Positions 58,032 to 64,000 of a DNA stretch of 64,000 bases are shown piece by piece. Numbering within the stretch: the stretch's first letter is position 1; each line of letters opens with the position of its first letter. The notes under the pieces were generated by a model. The model was not told the origin of the DNA. It was given only the letters and a program-made list of their open reading frames with translations, and ran no database searches. Position numbers and translations under genes: made by a program. Source of the DNA: Hyphomicrobiales bacterium (GTDB lineage Bacteria; Pseudomonadota; Alphaproteobacteria; Rhizobiales; JACESI01); NCBI GenBank assembly GCA_039989895.1, contig JBDXGY010000006.1, positions 1,126,245-1,190,244 on the forward strand, written 5' to 3'.

Positions 58032-58688
58032 TTACCCGCCAATTTTAGATAATGCGCGTTTTTTCTTGTCACTTGATTTTCCAAGTGCTCTTGCGGCAAT
58101 TTCAACGGTTAGTCGTTCAGCAGCCTTGACTTCCATCTCGGCTAAAATGCCTGACATCTTGCGAGGGTTAATCGAAGACGCCAATTGATACATGATGTTA
58201 AGAGATAATGAATTAAAGATTCGCGCCGCATCTTTAGGCTTCATTGATTCATAAATAACAACCAAGTCTTTGAGGCGTTCCTCGCCTTTTTTACCACCAG
58301 ACGAACCGTTACCATCCTTTTCATTTTTTTGAATTTTTGCAAGTTTCGCTTTGAGACGCTTTTCAGCAGCCTTCAATAGTTCCTCACGTAGCTTCAAATC
58401 CTCTTCCCGCTTATCAAGCGCGTCACGCCGGTCACCGAGACGATTCAATATACTTTCGCGCGCATTGCCAGGTTCACCAATTTGACTATCGTTAGATGTA
58501 GGAAGTTCTCGGACGGCCTTTTCATCGCTGGCCTTATCTTTATCGTCTGTCGCTTGTTTGTTTTCTTGCTCTTGCGCAATCGCCTGTTGAGCACCAAGTC
58601 CTTCAAAAGCCCCATCGGCAGCAAGACCAATAAGCTTAAAAATAACGAGTGCAAGTGAAGCAAGAGCAACAAGTTGGAAAAGCCTCAT
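58032..58688 (-). CDS. motE: MotE family protein
   Basis: 218 residues from ATG 58688, chosen for GGAG upstream; it is one base after the DUF6468 stop. Signal or anchor helix (about 6-25), an acidic stretch, a coiled coil (about 70-130) and a MgtE N-terminal-like helical domain with LVVIYESMKPKDAARIFNSLSL and LASSINPRKMSGILAEM. In Sinorhizobium, MotE is a periplasmic chaperone for MotC. motB and motC are not in the window. Confidence 0.88.
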   Translation of the reverse strand: MRLFQLVALASLALVIFKLIGLAADGAFEGLGAQQAIAQEQENKQATDDKDKASDEKAVRELPTSNDSQIGEPGNARESILNRLGDRRDALDKREEDLKLREELLKAAEKRLKAKLAKIQKNEKDGNGSSGGKKGEERLKDLVVIYESMKPKDAARIFNSLSLNIMYQLASSINPRKMSGILAEMEVKAAERLTVEIAARALGKSSDKKKRALSKIGG

Positions 58689-58689
58689 G

Positions 58690-59130
58690 CTACGCTCCGC
58701 CGTTCCGAATAGCATTAATGCGTTCTGTTGCTTGTATTGCCATTTCACTTACAGTTCGAGGATTTGATGCCGTTGGACGCTTCGTAGAACGACGCATCGG
58801 CGGCAACGGTGCACCTGCATTTGTGATCGCCGTCAGGCGCTTGACAAGCTCCTCACCCTGCTCAAGTTTTTCGTGCAGCTCAACATTCACACGTTCACCA
58901 TCGCGCACGCGCAATCCCAGTGTTTTTTGATGCTCCGTTGCAGTCACCTTTAACCCGCGTATCGCTCGTTCCGCCAATTCAGTCGCGGTTAGCAATTCAG
59001 CAATGGTTGAACGAAGAGCCGATTCTTCAGATTTAAGGCGCTTCAATCGGCCACTTAAAAGTGCACAATAAGAAATTGTTGCAATCAAGAGAACAATCAC
59101 AAGCCCTTCAATTAATAAGCCTGGGGTCAT
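58690..59130 (-). CDS. DUF6468 flagellar-locus protein
   Basis: 146 residues. An N-terminal membrane helix (about 5-27) is followed by a coiled coil (SGRLKRLKSEESALRSTIAELLTA) and a charged tail ending in AIQATERINAIRNGGA. From memory it matches DUF6468, found between fliM and motE in alphaproteobacteria. The ATG overlaps the fliM stop (ATGA). Role unknown. Confidence 0.8.
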   Translation of the reverse strand: MTPGLLIEGLVIVLLIATISYCALLSGRLKRLKSEESALRSTIAELLTATELAERAIRGLKVTATEHQKTLGLRVRDGERVNVELHEKLEQGEELVKRLTAITNAGAPLPPMRRSTKRPTASNPRTVSEMAIQATERINAIRNGGA

Positions 59131-60290
59131 GTTTTGTCGGCCTCCATGTCTGTAATTGCTTTTTCATAACCATCCATGGTCATTTTTTGTTTCTTGAGGT
59201 CAGTGGTCACCTGAACCGAAATGCGATCATTAATATGTCCAATCTGCCCCTCGCTCAGTGTCACATCGCCTACACGTAGCTCAATCGGGTCGCTTGTTTT
59301 TTTGCGCAAAAGTAAAGTCTGACCAACTGAAAAATCCATAACCTCTTCAAGTGGAATATCTTGTTCAAACAACACAGCATCGAGCATGACCTCTGTTGCA
59401 TTAGTCTGCGTGGCGAGATGTTGTTCCCATTCAATGTCACGACCAAACTTGTCACCAACAAACATCTGCAACAACAAATGTCTGATCGGCTCAATAGTTT
59501 CATAGGGCAAAAGAAACTCAACATCCCCCCCTCGGTCTTCCATATCAATACGAAGGCGAATTAAAATAGCAGCATTAGACGGCCTGATAAGTGTAGCAAA
59601 TCTGGGGTTTGTCTCCATACGATCAAGCTTAAAATGAACGGGTGAAACCGCCTCAAATGCTTGCTCAGCATCACCTAAAAGACGCTCGACTAACTGTTGA
59701 ACCAAGCTCAATTCAATTGCCGTATAAGGGCGCCCTTCAACACGCGCAGCGCTCATTCCTCGTCCACCACCAAGAAGAACATCAACAATTGTATAGATGA
59801 GTGGGGAATCAATCGTAACCAGACCAAAATTATCCCACTCCTCTGCCCGAAACACGGACAAAATAGCAGGCAATGGTATTGAGTTAAGATAGTCCCCAAA
59901 CCGCACAGAAGAAATTGAATCAAGCGATATCTCGACATTATCAGATGTCATGTTGCGCAGCGAAGTTGTAGATAGCCGTACGAGACGGTTGAACACAACC
60001 TCCAACATCGGAAGACGCTCATAAGACACAAGAGCCGAGTTTATAAGAGCGCGCACGCCACTTTGATCAGAAGACAATATTTCGTCAGGCTTAAAGCCCA
60101 TCAAACTATCAATTTCAGCTTGCGACATAAGCCGGTCAGAATTTTGCTGACTAGACTCTTCATCGCCAGCATCCATCATGTTGGCCCACTGAGCCGTCAG
60201 GGTCCCGGCATCCTCCACACCCTGCTCTTCCATAGCTTCGCCCCAGGCGGCAGCTAAGTCTTCTTCTTCAAATTCTTCTTCTTCAGCCAT
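59127..60290 (-). CDS. fliM: Flagellar motor switch protein FliM
   Basis: 387 residues. The CheY-binding/conserved LMSQAEIDSLMGF lies at about 54-66, preceded by a 50-residue acidic extension with two tryptophan motifs (LAAAWGEAM, LTAQWANMM). The middle domain and C-terminal SpoA-like domain (VGDVTLSEGQIGHINDRISVQV) are present. Forms the C-ring that sets rotation direction or speed. Next to fliL; fliN and fliG lie elsewhere. Confidence 0.95.
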   Translation of the reverse strand: MAEEEEFEEEDLAAAWGEAMEEQGVEDAGTLTAQWANMMDAGDEESSQQNSDRLMSQAEIDSLMGFKPDEILSSDQSGVRALINSALVSYERLPMLEVVFNRLVRLSTTSLRNMTSDNVEISLDSISSVRFGDYLNSIPLPAILSVFRAEEWDNFGLVTIDSPLIYTIVDVLLGGGRGMSAARVEGRPYTAIELSLVQQLVERLLGDAEQAFEAVSPVHFKLDRMETNPRFATLIRPSNAAILIRLRIDMEDRGGDVEFLLPYETIEPIRHLLLQMFVGDKFGRDIEWEQHLATQTNATEVMLDAVLFEQDIPLEEVMDFSVGQTLLLRKKTSDPIELRVGDVTLSEGQIGHINDRISVQVTTDLKKQKMTMDGYEKAITDMEADKT

Positions 60291-60299
60291 AATCTCAGC

Positions 60300-60800
60300 C
60301 TATTGAATGAGGATTTCTTCAAAAAGAACTTTACGCACCTCAACCGGATAAACCGCCGTGTTGATGCGTCGCTGAAGTTCTTCCTTCAAACGAAACATCC
60401 CGGCTGATCCCTCAAGGTCAGTGGTCCGTAGTTCTCTCAAATACACTTGAAAGGCATCTAGCACGCGCGGCATAAAAGGCTCGATCGCGGCAACATCCTC
60501 ATCGCTACTCAATTCTAGTGTCGCCTTTAATTTCAAATACTGTTGGCGACCTGCCACATTTTCCAGATTGACCGTAATCTCGGGCATTGGAAAGAAAACC
60601 ACTTTTTCAGGCGCAGCAGGCGCATCTTCAACGCTCTCTACAGCCGCCTCATCAGGCCCCGATAAAAAGAAGTAAGCACCGCCCCCTCCTCCAATAAGAA
60701 GCAAGGCCGCCAGCGCGATCATAATGATCTTCTTTTTACCTGACTTTGGTGCGTCTTCGTCGTCTATCGCTTCATCTGCACCAACAGCTTGGTCGGACAT
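60300..60800 (-). CDS. fliL: Flagellar basal body-associated protein FliL
   Basis: 166 residues from ATG 60800, which follows GGGTGAT; ATG 60812 is an alternative. One membrane helix (KKIIMIALAALLLIGGGGGAYFFL) precedes a periplasmic domain with KVVFFPMPEITVNLEN and EELQRRINTAVYPVEVRKVLFEEILIQ, typical of FliL. It supports the stator and motor. First gene of fliL-fliM-DUF6468-motE-TPR. Confidence 0.93.
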   Translation of the reverse strand: MSDQAVGADEAIDDEDAPKSGKKKIIMIALAALLLIGGGGGAYFFLSGPDEAAVESVEDAPAAPEKVVFFPMPEITVNLENVAGRQQYLKLKATLELSSDEDVAAIEPFMPRVLDAFQVYLRELRTTDLEGSAGMFRLKEELQRRINTAVYPVEVRKVLFEEILIQ

Positions 60801-60909
60801 ATCATCACCCATTATCACAAGTCTGGCTTGCCGGCAGAGCATCAATCTATTGATTGTTTAACCCTGTGCAAATCACAGATTCTTTTCACTGACCAACCTT
60901 ATTCCCTTA

Positions 60910-60917
60910 ATGGTTAA
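60910..60917 (-). promoter_or_regulatory. CtrA half-site near fliL
   Basis: ATGGTTAA on the plus strand is TTAACCAT on the minus, the extended CtrA half-site. No TTAA at the correct N7 spacing. Weak on its own. Confidence 0.35.
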
Positions 60918-60954
60918 TGAAATCTTGCAATTAGTTAACAAAACCTAATCAAGC

Positions 60955-60969
60955 CGGCAAAAAATGCCG
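60955..60969. promoter_or_regulatory. GGCA/TGCC dyad before fliL
   Basis: CGGCA-AAAAA-TGCCG, perfect 5-5-5 dyad; minus-strand context GGCGGCATTTTTTGCC resembles the flgB site at 52592-52606. It lies about 155 bases before the fliL start. Confidence 0.6.
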
Positions 60970-61054
60970 CCCAAGCCTGCCTAGTGGTAGTTCTTACCTA
61001 GCTAAAGTTACATCAAAAAAATAAAATAACATTTAAAATCAATGGCTTAATTGT

Positions 61055-61072
61055 TTGGCATGGCTTGTGCAA
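61055..61072 (+). promoter_or_regulatory. Sigma-54 (-24/-12) promoter of flgF
   Basis: TTGGCATGGCTTGTGCAA: GG and GC are separated by exactly 10 bases, and the -24 TGGCAT and -12 GTGCA are near consensus (TGGCAC, TTGCA). Predicted transcription start is near 61083, about 80 bases before the flgF ATG. Confidence 0.7.
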
Positions 61073-61162
61073 GTAAGTTGGCATGTTCCGCACTGGGGAG
61101 TGTTGGACATGGCTGGACTGGGGAGTTCAGTTACATTGGGAAATATATAGAGGTGGTTCGTT

Positions 61163-61912
61163 ATGGAGAACGCACAGCTGATTACCCTGTCACGCGCTAC
61201 AGCGCTGAACAGGCAAATGAACATAGTGGCCAATAATGTGGCCAATGTGAATACCACAGGCTACAAGAGCGAAAATCTGCTCTTTGAAGAATATATCAGC
61301 CCTGAAGGTAGCGCCGAAGCTTTTAAAACAGGCGATCGTGACCTAAGCTTCGTGCTTGATGATCGCACTGTTGGCAATTTTGCAACCGGCACTTTAGAGA
61401 CAACAGGCAGCCAGCTTGACGTTGCGATCCAAGGCGATGGCTTCTTCGCCGTACAAACGCCTGCAGGCGAGCGCTACACCCGCGCCGGCTCCTTTACTCT
61501 CGATTCAACAGGCCAACTTACAACACATGACGGCAATCCGGTTTTGGGTGAAGGCGGCCCGATTTTATTCGACGCAGCCGACACACAAGTCACCATAGCC
61601 AGTGATGGCACAATCACAGGCGCCAATGGCGAGATCGGACGACTGCGTGTTGTCAACTTTGAAGACCCACAACAATTAAACCGCGTAGGCAGCACTTTAT
61701 TCAGCGCCGAAGACGCCCAGCAAATCGCAGCCGGGAACACAAAGGTTGTCCAGTTCACCCTTGAAAACGCGAATGTCGATGCTATTTCGCAAATTTCACA
61801 AATGATCGAAGTGCAACGCGCTTACGACGAACTTGCCAATATCATGCGCGAGCAAAATGACTTGCGTGAAACAGCAATCCAGCGGCTCGGCCGCGTCCAA
61901 GTAAACGCGTAA
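61163..61912 (+). CDS. flgF: Flagellar rod protein FlgF
   Basis: 249 residues. N-terminal rod motif RQMNIVANNVANVNTTGYKSE, the FlgF/FlgG family middle (GDGFFAVQTPAGERYTRAGSFTLD) and C-terminal ISQMIEVQRAYDELANIMREQ. Proximal rod. The sigma-54 element is about 100 bases upstream. It heads flgF-flgG-flgA-flgH. Confidence 0.96.
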   Translation: MENAQLITLSRATALNRQMNIVANNVANVNTTGYKSENLLFEEYISPEGSAEAFKTGDRDLSFVLDDRTVGNFATGTLETTGSQLDVAIQGDGFFAVQTPAGERYTRAGSFTLDSTGQLTTHDGNPVLGEGGPILFDAADTQVTIASDGTITGANGEIGRLRVVNFEDPQQLNRVGSTLFSAEDAQQIAAGNTKVVQFTLENANVDAISQISQMIEVQRAYDELANIMREQNDLRETAIQRLGRVQVNA

Positions 61913-61923
61913 GGAGATAGACA

Positions 61924-62712
61924 ATGCAAGCACTCCACACAGCAGCAACAGGGATGCGCGCTCAAGAACTCAACGTTCAAACAGTCGCGAATAACATCGC
62001 CAACATCCGAACCACTGGCTACAAAAAACAAAACGCCGAATTTCAGGATCTCCTCTATACGGACCTGCGCCGTGTTGGTTCAACCTCATCTAGCAGCGGC
62101 ACCGTTGTGCCAACTGGCATTCAAATTGGTTCCGGTGTCAAATTTGCCGCAACAAGCCGCATTATGACGCAAGGTTCACTTGAAGAAACACAACAACCAT
62201 TGAATCTGGCCATCAGAGGCGACGGTTACTTTGAAGTGGAACTGCCGGACGGGCGAACCGCCTATACACGAGACGGCTCGTTTGAACGCAACCAAGATGG
62301 CGAGATTGTTACCCTTGATGGCTATCAAGTGGGCAGCGGCATCACTATTCCGCAGGATGCACGATCCATAAACATCAGCACCGACGGGCAAGTCGAAGTC
62401 GTCAACGGCGATGATGCAAACCCAAGCAACGTTGGGCAAATCGATGTTATTACCTTCATCAATCCAGGCGGCCTTGAGGCTATCGGTGACAATTTATTTG
62501 TTGAAACCGCTGCCAGTGGCGACCCACAAACAGGCACCCCTGGTGAAGATGGTGTTGGCAATCTACTGCAAGGCTTTCTCGAGGGTTCGAACGTTGAGGC
62601 CGTGCGCGAGATTTCCGATCTGATTTCCGCACAGCGCGCTTATGAACTTAACTCACGTGTGATCTCTGCTGCTGATGAAATGATGCAGTCTGCCGGTCAG
62701 ATTTTGAGATAA
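61924..62712 (+). CDS. flgG: Flagellar distal rod protein FlgG
   Basis: 262 residues. MQALHTAATGMRAQELNVQTVANNIANIRTTGYKK and the C-terminal ISDLISAQRAYELNSRVISAADEMMQ are typical of FlgG. AAGGAG precedes the start closely. It lies 11 bases after flgF. Confidence 0.97.
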   Translation: MQALHTAATGMRAQELNVQTVANNIANIRTTGYKKQNAEFQDLLYTDLRRVGSTSSSSGTVVPTGIQIGSGVKFAATSRIMTQGSLEETQQPLNLAIRGDGYFEVELPDGRTAYTRDGSFERNQDGEIVTLDGYQVGSGITIPQDARSINISTDGQVEVVNGDDANPSNVGQIDVITFINPGGLEAIGDNLFVETAASGDPQTGTPGEDGVGNLLQGFLEGSNVEAVREISDLISAQRAYELNSRVISAADEMMQSAGQILR

Positions 62713-62755
62713 TTTTCACCTAACCCAAACCCGTGATCTTTAGGAGGCCATGACG

Positions 62756-63739
62756 ATGAAATATGCAAACCATAAAGTGATACTCTTGGCAGTCTTGATT
62801 GCTACGTTTCTTTCAGGGGTAGTCCATGCCGCCACATTAAAAAGTGACGTCACTGTCTATTCCAACGTTGTGACCGCCAAGGATCTTTTCGATGACGCAG
62901 GCGAATATGCGAATGAACCACTATTTCTTGCTCCAGATATTGGTAGTTCAGGCAAGATCAGCGCCCATCGCATCGCCTCTGAAGCACATGACATTGGCCT
63001 ATATGACATTCGATTGAATGGCATTGATACGGTCACAGTACGACGACCAAGCCGCAAAGTGACCCGCCAAGATGCTGAGCTTGAATTAAAAGAGGCGGTT
63101 GGCAAAGCACTTAACAACGGCATTGATTTCGAGATCGTAACAACCAATATACCGCAGATCATCCATGCTGACCCACGGGCTGAGATGAGTATGACAATCG
63201 AAGATTTTCTACTGTTGGAAAATGGCAAGAGATTTCAGGCAACACTCGAGTACCAGACCTATGGCGGCGCCAAAAATCTGCCTGTACGGGGCGCCGTTGT
63301 CGAAATGGCAACCGTCGTTGTTCTTACCCGTGAAATTGCCCGCGACGAAGTGCTTCTCCCTGGCGATGTTGTCAACGAACGAATTTTGAAATCGCGGATG
63401 CGCGCTGGCACAATTAGGTCGCTGGCAGGCTTGGTTGGTAAGGCGCTTACCCGCAATTTACAAGCAGGCGCCACATTGCGCGAACAAGACGTGATTGAAC
63501 CACTCATTGTGCGATCTAATGACCTTGTATCAATCACCTATGCCATTCCAGGCCTTTTGTTAACGTCTCAAGGCAGAGCCCTTGATTCCGGACCAAAAGG
63601 CGCCGTGATTTCAGTTCGAAACCTTCAATCAAACCGCACAATCCGTGGCCGCATAACAGACAAGGGCGAAGTCATTGTCGATATTAGAAAACCACTCTTT
63701 GCTCAAACAAATCCAATCGCCGACCAAGGGGTCCAGTAA
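62756..63739 (+). CDS. flgA: P-ring assembly chaperone FlgA
   Basis: 327 residues from ATG 62756, eight bases after AGGAGG; ATG 62750 lies only two bases after it. Signal peptide ends near VHA-A. C-terminal SAF-like domain (VVVLTREIARDEVLLPGDV, LVGKALTRNLQAGATLREQDV, NLQSNRTIRGRI). Helps FlgI assemble the P ring in the periplasm. Stop overlaps the flgH start. Confidence 0.93.
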   Translation: MKYANHKVILLAVLIATFLSGVVHAATLKSDVTVYSNVVTAKDLFDDAGEYANEPLFLAPDIGSSGKISAHRIASEAHDIGLYDIRLNGIDTVTVRRPSRKVTRQDAELELKEAVGKALNNGIDFEIVTTNIPQIIHADPRAEMSMTIEDFLLLENGKRFQATLEYQTYGGAKNLPVRGAVVEMATVVVLTREIARDEVLLPGDVVNERILKSRMRAGTIRSLAGLVGKALTRNLQAGATLREQDVIEPLIVRSNDLVSITYAIPGLLLTSQGRALDSGPKGAVISVRNLQSNRTIRGRITDKGEVIVDIRKPLFAQTNPIADQGVQ

Positions 63740-64000
63740 TGCACAGTATATTTAATGAAAACAAAATCTTACGCCAATTAAACAAGATGACAATCGGCTT
63801 CATTATTACCGCATGTTTGGCGCTTGCTGGTTGTGGGACAACAGATAAAATCAAAGCGATTAACAAACCCCCTACGCTGTCATCAATTGAAGACCCAACA
63901 GCACAACCGGGATACCAGCCTGTTCGCCTGCCTGAGCCAGAACCGGAGCCTGCCGTTTTCACCGCCAATTCTCTTTGGCGCTCCAATGACCAATCATTCT
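63739..64000 (+). CDS. flgH: L-ring protein FlgH, 5' part
   Basis: Starts at ATG 63739 sharing the last base of the flgA stop. 87 residues before the edge; the C-terminus is outside. A hydrophobic segment ends in lipobox L-A-G-C, so it is a lipoprotein, and NSLWRSNDQSF matches the FlgH N-terminal motif. Forms the outer-membrane ring of the flagellum. Proline/glutamate stretch (PEPEPEP) before the conserved part. Confidence 0.9.
   Translation, partial: MHSIFNENKILRQLNKMTIGFIITACLALAGCGTTDKIKAINKPPTLSSIEDPTAQPGYQPVRLPEPEPEPAVFTANSLWRSNDQSF

Larger units (their letters stand above)
60801..61162. other. Divergent control region fliL / flgF
   Basis: 362 bases without a gene. It holds a GGCA/TGCC dyad (60955), a TTAACCAT half-site (60910) and a sigma-54 element (61055), listed separately. 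Confidence 0.6.

Noticed and set aside
1-64000. CRISPR arrays, insertion sequences, prophage genes, rRNA
   Set aside because: None seen: no regularly spaced repeats, no transposase or integrase motifs, no rRNA-like blocks.

Overview
The window comes from an alphaproteobacterium, most likely a marine, low-GC member of the Hyphomicrobiales (Rhizobiales). The support is the DUF1476-purC-purS-purQ-purL-bolA-grxD block, the RecA N-terminus, a CckA hybrid kinase, and the fliL-fliM-DUF6468-motE order. I cannot assign a genus. No CRISPR array, insertion sequence, integrase or rRNA operon was seen.

Layout. 1-1012: a partial fucosyltransferase-like glycosyltransferase running off the left edge, next to a tRNA-Leu(UAA). 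1096-5021: gpt, a CinA-type protein, and a pair made of an ECF sigma factor and a membrane-anchored vWA protein. 5159-8323: FKBP isomerase, sfsA, map, radC. 8550-12345: chemoreceptor 1 and ETF-ubiquinone oxidoreductase. 12497-18458: type-4-like uracil-DNA glycosylase, an orphan binding protein, a Tat/YHS protein, rpe, purB, a small hydrolase. 18459-20486: a long non-coding leader, a porin and a small lipoprotein. 20548-27996: DUF1476, the purine operon, bolA, grxD, ttcA, a DM13 protein, rpsD. 28197-35192: murI, trmJ-type methylase, icd, alaS, recA. 35613-38162: a radical SAM protein, a cold-shock protein and a fatty acid desaturase. 38376-49088: chemoreceptor 2, rhodanese, K+ channel, thioredoxin-like protein, cckA, peroxiredoxin-like protein, TadG-like vWA protein, TauE permease. 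49117-64000: a flagellar locus with flgB-flgC-fliE-fliQ-fliR-flhB (minus), fliO-fliP (plus), fliL-fliM-DUF6468-motE-large TPR protein (minus) and flgF-flgG-flgA-flgH (plus, cut by the right edge).

How the parts relate. The flagellar locus has two divergent control regions. The flgB/fliO region has a perfect CtrA-type site (TTAA-N7-TTAAC) beside a GGCA/TGCC dyad. The fliL/flgF region has a related dyad, a CtrA half-site and a good sigma-54 -24/-12 element in front of flgF. With cckA in the same window, this suggests a Caulobacter-like CckA-CtrA-sigma54 cascade.

Less ordinary features are: a chemoreceptor whose sensor is a tandem duplication of a GYGGMIH/FKNYV module; two chemoreceptors sharing a nearly identical signalling half as a 28-kb-spaced inverted repeat; an ECF sigma overlapping a vWA protein built like a fused anti-sigma factor; a uracil glycosylase lacking two usual cluster cysteines; structured leaders before the porin and the cold-shock gene; two strong hairpins between fliO and fliP; and a poly-A(10) tract inside the edge glycosyltransferase.
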